NCBI GenBank assembly: GCA_043800975.1
Contig: JAZDMK010000030.1
Span: 1 to 25,716 of the forward strand
Length of the DNA: 25,716 nucleotides
Direction of reading: 5' to 3'
Origin: JAZDMK01 sp043800975
GTDB taxonomy: Bacteria; Bacteroidota; Bacteroidia; Bacteroidales; JAHJDW01
Shown here: positions 15,801-22,157 of the stretch, one piece after another
How the letters are laid out: each line of letters begins with the position of its first letter
Numbering within the stretch: position 1 is the first letter of the stretch
Position numbers and translations under genes: made by a program
The notes under the pieces: model-generated
Seen by the model: the letters and a program-made list of their open reading frames with translations, nothing else
Database searches by the model: none
Told to the model about the DNA's origin: nothing

Positions 15801-16792
15801 ATAGGTTTTCCACTTTCAATGATTCCTTTTAATTCAGCACGAAACTCCTCTGCAATGTCTTGAAACATTTTTACGGTTTCAAAAGATTTGCCTAGCACTT
15901 CATCTGAAGTATACCCGTAAATATCATAGGAAGCTTTGTTCCAGTGCAAAACCTTTCCATCTGGGTCATATCCCTGAATGGCTACAAAAGGGCTGTTTTC
16001 TAAAACATCTTCAAATATCTGATATGCTTCCTTTGCTTCGCGCTGGGCCGTATAGAGGTCTGAAACATCTAAAATAGAAGCTGCACTTTTCCGGGTTCCT
16101 GGAATTAAGGAAACCTTAAGAAAACAATGACGAATTTCACCTTTCTGATCATGAAATTTGAAACTATAAGAATCCGGTGCGTTTGCCCCTTCACGTCTTC
16201 CAACATGATACTTCGTCATTTTCTCGAGATCATCAGAAGCAATAATGGATGTCCATTTCAATTTGCCTTCAATATCCTTCTTTTTAAAACCGGAAAGTCG
16301 CTCGAATTCTGAGTTTGCAAGAAGAATTGTAGTGTCATCATCGCTGATAATCATTGCCGTTCCAGTATTCTCAAAAATGGTACGATACATTTCTTCTGAA
16401 GTCTTCAGCGCGTCAAGTGAAAGCATGTAATCAGTATAATCTACAGCCTGAATGATAACATAAAGCTCATTTTCCCAGGTAATATAAGATGCATTCGCTT
16501 CTAAAGTTCTGATTTTTTGATTTTTGCAAATAATTCTAAACTGGATAGAAATTTTAGAGTTCTTCTCATGGAAACGCTGGAAACCTTCTTTTAAAACCTT
16601 TTCTATGTCATCTGGATGAATTTTGTCCCAGTAGGAGCTGCTTCGAATCTCTTCTTTAGTGTAACCACTTATTTCTGTGATCTTTTCATTTGTATAAATG
16701 AGATTCTCCTCACAGAATATTATGATCCCAATAGGAGAGTGCCTGAAAAGAGTATCAGCCATTGGGTTAAATCCTGTAATTAAGTCAGCCAT
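12863..16792 (-). CDS. Soluble hybrid histidine kinase: six PAS, GAF, HisKA, HATPase, receiver
   Basis: A 1309-residue protein with no membrane helix, so it senses inside the cell. Approximate domain order: PAS 12-120, PAS 135-250, PAS 260-375, PAS 385-500, GAF 515-665, PAS 680-795, PAS 805-920, HisKA 940-1005 with His946 in MSHEIRNPMN, HATPase 1048-1163 (NMLSNAFKF N-box, DTGIGI, GTGLGLAIVKKY), and receiver 1187-1305 with AEDD and phospho-acceptor Asp1236 in ILMDGQMPKMDG. All catalytic boxes are intact. The GAF carries the motif PKGHVPLYRYLSIPVF, a recognisable subtype often found in PAS-rich kinases. I choose ATG 16792 over a TTG at 16825, which would add 11 residues. There is no separate response regulator beside it. 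The divergent XRE gene and the phased repeats between them suggest joint regulation. Output may pass to a phosphotransfer protein elsewhere. Confidence 0.93.
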   Translation of the reverse strand: MADLITGFNPMADTLFRHSPIGIIIFCEENLIYTNEKITEISGYTKEEIRSSSYWDKIHPDDIEKVLKEGFQRFHEKNSKISIQFRIICKNQKIRTLEANASYITWENELYVIIQAVDYTDYMLSLDALKTSEEMYRTIFENTGTAMIISDDDTTILLANSEFERLSGFKKKDIEGKLKWTSIIASDDLEKMTKYHVGRREGANAPDSYSFKFHDQKGEIRHCFLKVSLIPGTRKSAASILDVSDLYTAQREAKEAYQIFEDVLENSPFVAIQGYDPDGKVLHWNKASYDIYGYTSDEVLGKSFETVKMFQDIAEEFRAELKGIIESGKPIPPREWEVTKADGTVCRVLSSLFPVFWEGKVVEVFCMDIDVTNFHNALQELNLQKVYFQQLFSNSPEAVAVLDTNDKIIDCNNEFEILFGFSKDEAINQRINDLIVPEDRASEAEEVSKKCSAGERVILETIRKNKDGKQFHVSLADAPILLDGKPIGAYMLYRDISARKKGEESLKLNQKRLEVLVSLSHMAEKSINEIIHFVIEEAVSLTGSQYGYLAFANHDETILEMYDWSEMANKDNKVGAISKTFVVKNTGLWGDAVRKRIPIIINEYEKYIPAKKTMPKGHVPLYRYLSIPVFDGKKIVMVAGVANKDDDYNESDLLQLSLLMDSLWSILRKRKADEDLRISEEKYRQIFEAAPIGIIHYDKDGILTDCNDTHLKIIGAKREKVTGYDLVAGTNSVEMTEAIQRSLQGQSTHFSGPYKTVLTQKDIIISVEFRPIFDENKNVKGGMGMITDITELSNAQEALIKSEAQHRLVTEKASDIIVRYFLNGTISFISPSAERLTGYSLDEISSAKIHDFLHPEEAHVMLQYLDQLLQGLQPFYIHMRLRNKNGKYIWFQCITQLVQLDGLNSEFITFCRDITEQIRNEEIIREKEAAELANKAKSMFLANMSHEIRNPMNAITGMISSIAKTELSKEQEIFVNSLRISSGNLMGIINDILDLSKIEAGKIEMVYSDFTQQDLIEDFRYTYSSISDMRQITFSTECECENLYLLRGDLIKVKQMLNNMLSNAFKFTEKGNVSLVLSEKDKTENRITIKFDIIDTGIGIKKEDFHKIYHVFTQVDSSTTKSFSGTGLGLAIVKKYAEMMGGEAYFESIYNKGSVFTIEIPFTYSETTEKPTVIIQKKPQQPTPSLKILLAEDDGINQLYMKGLLEENGFFVDAAFNGIQALELHSKKTFDVILMDGQMPKMDGFEATRKIREREKKSGIHTPIIAITGYAISGDKEKFIEAGMDDYVTKPIDEQLLIACILKAVQQKN

Positions 16793-16856
16793 TGATGAGA
16801 AAAAATTGAAGCATAAAATTAACAAAAAAAGAATACCAACAAAAATTCATCAATAA

Positions 16857-16936
16857 ACATTTGTGAATTTCAAAGTAACATAAGTGAATTTAGCAGTGTA
16901 CATATGTAAATTCAAGGGTGATTGCTTGTGAAATTT
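16857..16936. repeat. Four helically phased direct repeats near the kinase start
   Basis: Copies start at 16857 (ACATTTGTGAATTT), 16878 (ACATAAGTGAATTT), 16900 (ACATATGTAAATTC) and 16922 (TTGCTTGTGAAATTT, degenerate). The spacings of 21, 22 and 22 bp equal two turns of B-DNA. The consensus is about ACATWTGTGAATTT, and the third copy contains the perfect palindrome ACATATGT. This is the layout expected for a regulator binding cooperatively to one DNA face. It lies 65-145 bp upstream of the kinase ATG. Confidence 0.55.
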
Positions 16937-17068
16937 AATAAACTAATCTAATACTTTAATCAAAATATTTTAATTGCTAAATACCAGTATTTTAAAATAT
17001 GTTTTGTTGATATACTTTAAGTTTTACTTATTATTCAATACGCTGTATTTCATCTTTATAAATGATTT

Positions 17069-17124
17069 ACATTTGTTTGATATAATTGTATATATGTAAA
17101 TTTTCTAATTTTCATTTGTTGTTG
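17069..17124. repeat. Three phased copies of the same repeat near the XRE start
   Basis: Copies start at 17069 (ACATTTGTTTGA), 17090 (ATATATGTAAATTTT) and 17112 (TCATTTGTTG), again 21 and 22 bp apart. The last copy abuts the XRE promoter, so occupancy could block it. These copies are more degenerate than the first cluster, and the match is partly helped by high AT content. Confidence 0.4.
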
Positions 17125-17142
17125 CTCTTTTTTTTACCTTTG
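17115..17142 (+). promoter_or_regulatory. -7 element and upstream TTTG for the XRE gene
   Basis: TACCTTTG (17135-17142) fits the -7 consensus and lies 16 nt before the ATG at 17159. TTTG (17115-17118) is 16 nt upstream of it, shorter than the usual 19-21, so the -33 call is weak. It overlaps the last phased repeat. Confidence 0.5.
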
Positions 17143-17158
17143 TCAAAAATCTAATACC

Positions 17159-17668
17159 ATGATTGAACGCATAAAATTAATCATGACAACCAAGAATCTT
17201 GTGCCGTCAGCCTTCGCAGATGTTATCGGTGTTCAACGGTCTGCTATTTCTCATCTGTTGTCTGGAAGGAACAATCCAAGCCTTGAATTTGTCCAGAAGA
17301 TACTCAGGAAATATCCTGAAATAAGCTCGGAATGGCTTTTAACCGGTAAAGGTGAAATGAATAAGAAAGTATTAAGCTTGTTTGATTTTGATGAGGAAAC
17401 CAAAGATAAAACTGAAGCAGAGCCTGGAATGCAGGAAATTAAGGAACTTCTTCCCAAAGAGGAAATTGAATTAACACCAATTCAACCTACTGTTCAAAAA
17501 GAAAAAGATTTACATATAAAAGTAGAAAAGGAAGAAAAGCCTGAACCGAAACGTCAGGAAACCTGCAACGAAGATATAATCAATGCTTTTATGACTGGTA
17601 AAAAGATCAATAAAATCGTGTTCTTCTACGCAGATAAGTCCTTTTCAGAATTCTATCCTGAAAATTAA
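17159..17668 (+). CDS. XRE-family helix-turn-helix regulator
   Basis: A 169-residue protein. The N-terminal domain (1-68) is a Cro/C1-type helix-turn-helix: SAFADVIGVQRSAISHLLSG gives the recognition helix, followed by the family ending SSEWLLTGKGEMNK. Residues 75-130 are a Glu/Lys-rich, probably disordered linker. The C-terminal 30 residues form a compact segment (INAFMTGKKINKIVFFYADK then FSEFYPE) that recurs in Bacteroidota regulators of this type and probably mediates oligomerisation or ligand contact. It is divergent from the hybrid kinase across the repeat-bearing gap, so it is the natural candidate to bind those repeats and to control itself. Its stop overlaps the ndk stop by 4 bp (convergent). 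Confidence 0.88.
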   Translation: MIERIKLIMTTKNLVPSAFADVIGVQRSAISHLLSGRNNPSLEFVQKILRKYPEISSEWLLTGKGEMNKKVLSLFDFDEETKDKTEAEPGMQEIKELLPKEEIELTPIQPTVQKEKDLHIKVEKEEKPEPKRQETCNEDIINAFMTGKKINKIVFFYADKSFSEFYPEN

Positions 17669-18084
17669 TAGCGTTCGGAAGGCGAAAAGAAGAAACCTCC
17701 TTCAATCACCGCATTTTCATCAGAATCAGACCCATGAACTGCATTTTCAGATAAGCTGTTGCCATAAAGCTTACGGATCGTTCCTTCTTCAGCATCAGCC
17801 GGATTCGTGGCTCCAATTAACTTTCTGAATGCTTCCACTGCATTTTCCTTTTCAAGAATTGCGACTACAACAGGTCCTGATGACATGAATTTACACAAAT
17901 CCTGATAAAAAGGCCGCTCTTTGTGTACAGCATAAAACTGCATTGCCTGCTCCGAACTCATGTGTATCAGCTTCATGGCTGAAATACGAAAGCCTCCTTT
18001 GTTGATGTGTGCGAGTATGGAGCCAATGTGTCCCTGATGAACCGCAGAGGGTTTAATAATAGTAAATGTGAGATTGCTTGCCAT
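17665..18084 (-). CDS. ndk: Nucleoside diphosphate kinase
   Basis: Ndk transfers the gamma phosphate of ATP to nucleoside diphosphates through a phospho-histidine. The 139-residue protein is full length. It has Lys11 in FTIIKPSAV (many homologues read KPDAV), the substrate-site stretch KERPFY (55-60), SGPVVVAILE (69-78), and the catalytic His117 in NAVHGSDSDENA. It is a single cytoplasmic gene, divergent from nrnA and convergent with the XRE gene. I found no clear -7 element upstream. Confidence 0.97.
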   Translation of the reverse strand: MASNLTFTIIKPSAVHQGHIGSILAHINKGGFRISAMKLIHMSSEQAMQFYAVHKERPFYQDLCKFMSSGPVVVAILEKENAVEAFRKLIGATNPADAEEGTIRKLYGNSLSENAVHGSDSDENAVIEGGFFFSPSERY

Positions 18085-18121
18085 GATTGAGAAAAATTAT
18101 AGTTTAACTTCTTTTTCTTTT

Positions 18122-18129
18122 TAATTTTG
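18122..18129 (+). promoter_or_regulatory. -7 element for the nrnA operon
   Basis: TAATTTTG fits TAnnTTTG and lies 35 nt before the TTG start at 18165. No clear -33 box is seen in the short gap shared with ndk. Confidence 0.4.
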
Positions 18130-18164
18130 TTTTTCTTTGGAATACGAAATTACACATTATCTGC

Positions 18165-19208
18165 TTGAATTCAGAAATAGATAAAATTAACCAGTTCAGA
18201 GATGCAATAGCTATTGCTTCGCATCCCTTGATTGTTTGTCATGTCAATCCTGATGGGGATACCATTGGAACTGCATTAGCATTTTACCTTTTCTTTCAGG
18301 CAAATGGAAAACAAGCGCATGTTGTTTCGCCCGGGCCGCTTCCTTCCTTTCTGGAATGGATGCCTGCTGCGAAAGACATAACATTATTCACAGAAAATCC
18401 CGATGCAGTTAAAAGCTTATTTGCCGAAACCGATTTGCTGCTGTGTGTCGATTTTAATGCAACAATCCGCGCTGGAAATCTGAAAACTTTCATTGAGGAT
18501 TCTAAGGCGGTTAAAGTTTTAATTGATCATCATCCCGACCCGGAAAGCTTTGCCAGCATATGTTTCTCTGATATAAAATCATCGTCTACTTCCGAAATTG
18601 CCTGTAATTTGTTCCTAGCTTTAAGTGAAACCGAGCTGTTTGATCCTAAAATGGCCGCCTGCCTTTATACAGGAATTATGACCGATACCGGTTGTTACAG
18701 CTATTCCTGTTCTGATAAAACTCATTCAACTACAGCAGTTCTTCTGAAATCTGGTATTGATGCAGCGCGTATTCATCAACTTGTATATGACACCTATTCC
18801 GAAAAGAGAATGCGTCTGCTTGGATTTTGTCTTAGCCGACGAATGGTCGTCAATGTAGACAATCATTCTGCATACATTTATCTTAGCAAGGAAGATCGCG
18901 AGCTTTTTAATTATCAGACGGGAGATTCAGAAGGTCTGGTCAATTACGGACTTTCTATCGGTCACGTCGTGTTTGCAGCAATCATTATCGAAAGGCAGGA
19001 TGAAGTGAAACTTTCGTTCCGCTCTAAAGGAGATTTTAATGTAAATGAATTTGCCAGAAAATATTTTAATGGCGGTGGGCACAAGAATGCTGCGGGCGCC
19101 AGTTCTTTTGTCAGCCTGAAGGAAACAATAAAAAAACTGGAAGAAGCAATAAATGAAAACCATGATGCGTTATTATTGCAACACAAAAAACTGTATCATG
19201 AAAATTAA
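18165..19208 (+). CDS. nrnA: DHH-family oligoribonuclease/PAP phosphatase NrnA
   Basis: NrnA-type enzymes degrade 2-5 nt RNA remnants and dephosphorylate 3'-phosphoadenosine 5'-phosphate, using two metal ions. The 347-residue protein has the full DHH/DHHA1 layout: His26 and Asp30/Asp32 in HVNPDGDTIGT, Asp96 in CVDFN, the DHH triad 121-123 in LIDHHPDP, Asp174 in GIMTDTG, and the nucleotide-binding GGGHKNAAGAS (303-313) of DHHA1. The frame begins with TTG. No in-frame ATG lies just upstream, and the next Met is residue 67, beyond the first metal motif, so TTG must be the start. It heads a long plus-strand run and overlaps the following FKBP lipoprotein gene by 11 bp. Confidence 0.92.
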   Translation: MNSEIDKINQFRDAIAIASHPLIVCHVNPDGDTIGTALAFYLFFQANGKQAHVVSPGPLPSFLEWMPAAKDITLFTENPDAVKSLFAETDLLLCVDFNATIRAGNLKTFIEDSKAVKVLIDHHPDPESFASICFSDIKSSSTSEIACNLFLALSETELFDPKMAACLYTGIMTDTGCYSYSCSDKTHSTTAVLLKSGIDAARIHQLVYDTYSEKRMRLLGFCLSRRMVVNVDNHSAYIYLSKEDRELFNYQTGDSEGLVNYGLSIGHVVFAAIIIERQDEVKLSFRSKGDFNVNEFARKYFNGGGHKNAAGASSFVSLKETIKKLEEAINENHDALLLQHKKLYHEN

Positions 19209-19731
19209 TATTCTAATCACTTTACTTTTTACATTATTTCTGGCTGCTTGCGGCGGAGATACTGAAACTAAAAAGCCCGATGTTGATTACAATCAGGTTA
19301 GAGATCCATTGATCAATGCAAACAAAATGATAAATCAGTCGGAGGAAGATCAGATTAAAGGATACATCAAGCGACATCAGTTGATGATGGAGAAAACCAC
19401 ATCAGGATTGAGATATCAGATTTATTTTGAGGGTAAGGGAAGCAAGGTGGAGAAATTCTGCCGTGTTAAACTAAAGTATAGACTCAGCCTTATCAATGGT
19501 GTTGAATGTTACAATTCAGAAAAAGATGGAATGAAAGAATTCAATGTAGGAACAGGAGAAGTTGAAAACGGCCTGAATGAAGCCGTGTTGCTGATGAAGC
19601 AGGGCGATAAAGCACGTTTGATAATCCCTTCCCATCTGGGTTTTGGCCTTGTTGGTGATGAAGATAAAATTCCTGCAAAAGCAATATTGATTTATGATCT
19701 AGAAGTATTTCAAGTAGTACAACCTAAATAA
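19198..19731 (+). CDS. FKBP-fold lipoprotein, degenerate active site (GldI-like)
   Basis: From ATG 19198 the protein has 177 residues. The lipoprotein signal ends LFLAAC with lipidated Cys18 followed by GGD. An earlier in-frame ATG at 19153 would put 15 polar residues before the signal and is rejected. Residues 35-75 are helical and charged, then an FKBP domain runs to the end (LRYQIYFEGKGS, VGTGEVENGLNEAVLLMKQG, ARLIIPSHLGFG). Against FKBP12, the FD pair is YN, the floor Trp is Leu and the LGYG Tyr is Phe, so isomerase activity is probably weak or absent. Length, lipidation and the helical pre-domain recall the gliding/type IX secretion lipoprotein GldI, but I would not assign it by eye. It overlaps nrnA by 11 bp. 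Confidence 0.85.
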   Translation: MKINILITLLFTLFLAACGGDTETKKPDVDYNQVRDPLINANKMINQSEEDQIKGYIKRHQLMMEKTTSGLRYQIYFEGKGSKVEKFCRVKLKYRLSLINGVECYNSEKDGMKEFNVGTGEVENGLNEAVLLMKQGDKARLIIPSHLGFGLVGDEDKIPAKAILIYDLEVFQVVQPK

Positions 19732-19741
19732 AAAAACAGAT

Positions 19742-20668
19742 ATGATGAAGAAGATTATTCTCCCGCTGGCGGCATTTGGAATGCTGATTACTGCATGTAC
19801 ATCAAAGTATCCGGGATACAGCGAATCGGACAATGGATTATTTTATAAAATTGTAACCGAAGGTGACCAGAAACAGAAACCGGAATTAGGCGACATTCTT
19901 ACTTTTGCGATGATTTACAAAACGGATAAGGATTCCGTATTGTACGATACAAAAAGTTTGGGTGGCACTTTGCAGATTAAAGTGGAAGATCCTATTTACA
20001 AAGGGGATATCAATGAAGCTTTCAAGTTAATGTACGTTGGCGACAGCGGTGTTTTTATAGTAAATGCTGATTCTTTCTTTATGAAAAATGTAGGCCTGGA
20101 GAAAATTCCACCCTTTATCAAACCAGGTTCGAACCTTTATTTCCATATTAAAGTGATTTCGATGCAAACCAAAGAATCTTTTGAAAAAGAACAAAGAGAA
20201 TTCTTGCAAAAACAACAAGCTGAGCTTGAAAAACAGAAAAGCAAAGAATGGGATGACCTGGTTGTGTATATTAAGAAAAACAACGTCAAAGCTGTACCTA
20301 CAGCATCAGGAATTTACATTACCCATTTGAAAAAAGGAAAAGGTCCGACTCCGAAAAAAGGGCAGGTAGTTGAAATAAATTACTCCGGTTTTTATCTGGA
20401 TAACATCATGTTTGACACAAGTGATAAGGAAATGGCCAAGAAATACAATCTTTATAATCCCAAAGCTCAGTATGCACCTTTCAAATTTGTTTTGGGCCAA
20501 AGTGAAGCCATTAACGGTGTTGATGAAGCCGTCAGGAACATGAGTGTCGGCGGAAAAGCTAAAGTTATCATTCCTTCATCACAGGCGTATGGCGAAAAAG
20601 GCGTTCCCGGGAAAATCAAGCCCTGCGCAACTTTATTATTTGAAATTGAACTTTTATCTGTTAAATAA
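19742..20668 (+). CDS. Lipoprotein with two FKBP-type domains
   Basis: The 308-residue protein has a lipoprotein signal ending LITAC (Cys19). A first FKBP-like domain (about 45-155) keeps the fold pattern but has lost nearly all active-site residues. A Glu/Gln/Lys-rich helix follows (about 160-195), then a second FKBP domain (200-308) with VEINYSGFYLDNIMFDTS, a 16-residue insertion, KFVLG, INGVDEAVRNMSVGGKAKVIIP and AYGEKGVPG. The second domain keeps FD and Tyr, but the floor Trp is Val. The tandem layout with a helical bridge is like periplasmic chaperone-type isomerases. It starts 10 bp after the previous FKBP gene, so the two are co-transcribed, and it is followed by a hairpin. Confidence 0.88.
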   Translation: MMKKIILPLAAFGMLITACTSKYPGYSESDNGLFYKIVTEGDQKQKPELGDILTFAMIYKTDKDSVLYDTKSLGGTLQIKVEDPIYKGDINEAFKLMYVGDSGVFIVNADSFFMKNVGLEKIPPFIKPGSNLYFHIKVISMQTKESFEKEQREFLQKQQAELEKQKSKEWDDLVVYIKKNNVKAVPTASGIYITHLKKGKGPTPKKGQVVEINYSGFYLDNIMFDTSDKEMAKKYNLYNPKAQYAPFKFVLGQSEAINGVDEAVRNMSVGGKAKVIIPSSQAYGEKGVPGKIKPCATLLFEIELLSVK

Positions 20669-20678
20669 GTGTGAAAAA

Positions 20679-20726
20679 GCCATAAGATAATCAAAACTTC
20701 ACATACCGCAATTGATTATCTCTGGC
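20679..20726 (+). promoter_or_regulatory. Long hairpin between FKBP genes
   Basis: GCCATAAGATAATCAA (20679-20694) pairs with TTGATTATCTCTGGC (20712-20726): ten continuous pairs, a small asymmetric bulge, then four more pairs, with a 17-nt loop. No T-run follows, so it is not a standard terminator. It may protect or process mRNA between the genes, or be an operator. Confidence 0.5.
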
Positions 20727-20767
20727 CTGTTCCATGTAACATTAATAAAAAAAATAAAAAGATACAC

Positions 20768-21235
20768 ATGAAAAAGTCACTGTCAATTCTTATCGCAATT
20801 ATTGTTATTGGTGCGATTGCTTGCAAAACAACAAGTACAACAACCGGCTTTGCGGATCCTAAAAAAATATTCCCGATTAACACAAACGGTAAAGATACGC
20901 TTGTTACTCCAAGTGGATTGAAGTATATTCTGATTGAAGCGGGAAGCGGTGCAAAAGCAGGTTATAGCCGTAAAGTCTCTGTACATTATACGGGCTATTT
21001 TCTGGATGGAAAAATTTTCGATTCATCAGTGGAAAGGGGCGAACCCATTGCTTTTCAACTGGGAATGGGGCAGGTCATCAAAGGCTGGGATGAAGGTATT
21101 GCATTACTGAAAGTAGGCGGCATTGCACGATTGATCATTCCGCCCATGCTCGGTTATGGATTAAAAGACAAAGGCCCTATACCCGGCAATTCAACATTGA
21201 TTTTTGATGTAATGCTAATGAAAGTGGAAGAATGA
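20768..21235 (+). CDS. FKBP-type peptidyl-prolyl cis-trans isomerase, lipoprotein
   Basis: A 155-residue protein with a signal ending GAIAC (Cys19), a Thr-rich spacer, and one FKBP domain (about 55-155). The catalytic pocket is complete: Tyr in HYTGYF, Phe-Asp in KIFDSS, Phe in AFQLG, Val-Ile-Trp in GQVIKGWDEG, Tyr in LGYG, Ile in GPIPGNS and Phe in IFDV. This is the member of the three-gene FKBP cluster expected to isomerise prolyl bonds in envelope proteins, probably from the periplasmic face of a membrane. It lies 99 bp after the double-FKBP gene, beyond the hairpin, and overlaps the next gene by 4 bp (ATGA). Confidence 0.93.
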   Translation: MKKSLSILIAIIVIGAIACKTTSTTTGFADPKKIFPINTNGKDTLVTPSGLKYILIEAGSGAKAGYSRKVSVHYTGYFLDGKIFDSSVERGEPIAFQLGMGQVIKGWDEGIALLKVGGIARLIIPPMLGYGLKDKGPIPGNSTLIFDVMLMKVEE

Positions 21236-22146
21236 TCCGTATCCTTTTTCTGCTTTTAATCTCTTTTTCTCTGTCGGCACAAACGCAGCCAACAGGGGGC
21301 TACATCAGCAACCTGAATGCAACGGTTGTTTTTCAGCGCGACAGCACCATCATTCTTTCATTCCAGTTTGTGGATGATCATATGGTTGCACTTACAAGCA
21401 CACATAAACAATTTGCATTAATGCTATTTGATGAGAAAATGAACCCTGCGGATACTTTTTATCTGAAAGATTATACGATCGATAACGGGATGATGTTGCG
21501 GAAAGATCCGCAGCATGGAAGCATATACCTTATGAATAAAAAGGGGATGGTTACTTTTTTTACAGTTGAAAATGAAAAACTGATTGCTCAGGAAAAGACA
21601 CTGAATTCGAAAGACCCGCTTGTTGATTATCGTTCATTTTCGTCGAAAGTTATCGGGTTGGGGCTTAAGAAAAGCAATAAGATGTATTCCCTGTTTCAAA
21701 TTGATACTATCCCGGGCGTGCCTGAAATCTTTTCTGTAAAATATAAAAAAAGAGCGAAGAATCCTTATTCGCCTGATTTTTATTTTACCCGCAAAGTGTT
21801 TTTATACACAAGCGCGGATAACCTTTGTGTAGTTGATATTCCTAATTTAAAAGTTAACCGTATTAACAACTCGTTTGTATCGGTTGAGCAAAAAATGAAT
21901 GCCATTCCCATGAAGTTCGAGACGTTTGAAATCATTGATATCATGGAGGATTCGTTTTACTTTGTGGCCGCTGAGGTGCAGAAACCAAAATCATTGTTTA
22001 AATATTCTTTTTCAACAGGTAAGTATGAAATGCTGAAAATTATTAATTTTAAAGTGGCTTACAACTTTCAGTTCTTTAATAGTAAGCTTTACTTCATTGC
22101 AAAAGTTCCCGGTAAATTTCACGGTGTTTATTCTGTTTCATTTTAA
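21232..22146 (+). CDS. Secreted protein of unknown function
   Basis: The 304-residue protein has a clean signal peptide (IRILFLLLISFSLSAQ, cleavage after SA or SAQ). The mature part is beta-rich with repeated short strands (GSIYLMNKKGMVTFFTVENE, FYFTRKVFLYTSADNLCVVD, DSFYFVAAEVQKPKSLFKYS, KLYFIAKVPGKFHGVYSVS). The strand pattern hints at a small beta-propeller, but no family motif is recognisable and no catalytic residues stand out. Its ATG overlaps the stop of the FKBP gene by 4 bp, so it is translated in the same operon, and it may be a client or partner of the envelope foldases. Confidence 0.75.
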   Translation: MIRILFLLLISFSLSAQTQPTGGYISNLNATVVFQRDSTIILSFQFVDDHMVALTSTHKQFALMLFDEKMNPADTFYLKDYTIDNGMMLRKDPQHGSIYLMNKKGMVTFFTVENEKLIAQEKTLNSKDPLVDYRSFSSKVIGLGLKKSNKMYSLFQIDTIPGVPEIFSVKYKKRAKNPYSPDFYFTRKVFLYTSADNLCVVDIPNLKVNRINNSFVSVEQKMNAIPMKFETFEIIDIMEDSFYFVAAEVQKPKSLFKYSFSTGKYEMLKIINFKVAYNFQFFNSKLYFIAKVPGKFHGVYSVSF

Positions 22147-22154
22147 GGAGGGAG
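22146..22154 (+). promoter_or_regulatory. Strong Shine-Dalgarno sequence
   Basis: AGGAGGGAG directly follows the previous stop and ends 3 nt before the ATG at 22158. Bacteroidota genes usually lack such purine-rich sites, and I do not see another this strong in the window. Confidence 0.6.
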
Positions 22155-22157
22155 TTT

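Larger units (their letters stand above)
16793..17158. other. 366-bp divergent intergenic region (kinase / XRE regulator)
   Basis: Very AT-rich gap carrying two clusters of phased direct repeats (16857-16936 and 17069-17124) and a -7 element for the XRE gene. The centre (about 16940-17065) shows no ORF and no clear structure. No Bacteroidota -7 element could be placed with confidence for the kinase. Confidence 0.6.

Noticed and set aside
16793..16825. TTG start of the hybrid kinase
   Set aside because: It would add 11 residues outside any domain when an ATG is available at 16792. It cannot be fully excluded.
16857..17124. CRISPR array
   Set aside because: The repeats are 14-15 bp and degenerate, with 7-bp gaps, far from CRISPR repeat and spacer sizes, and no cas gene is present.
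19153..19197. Earlier ATG for the first FKBP gene
   Set aside because: It would place 15 polar residues before the lipoprotein signal and deepen the overlap with nrnA.
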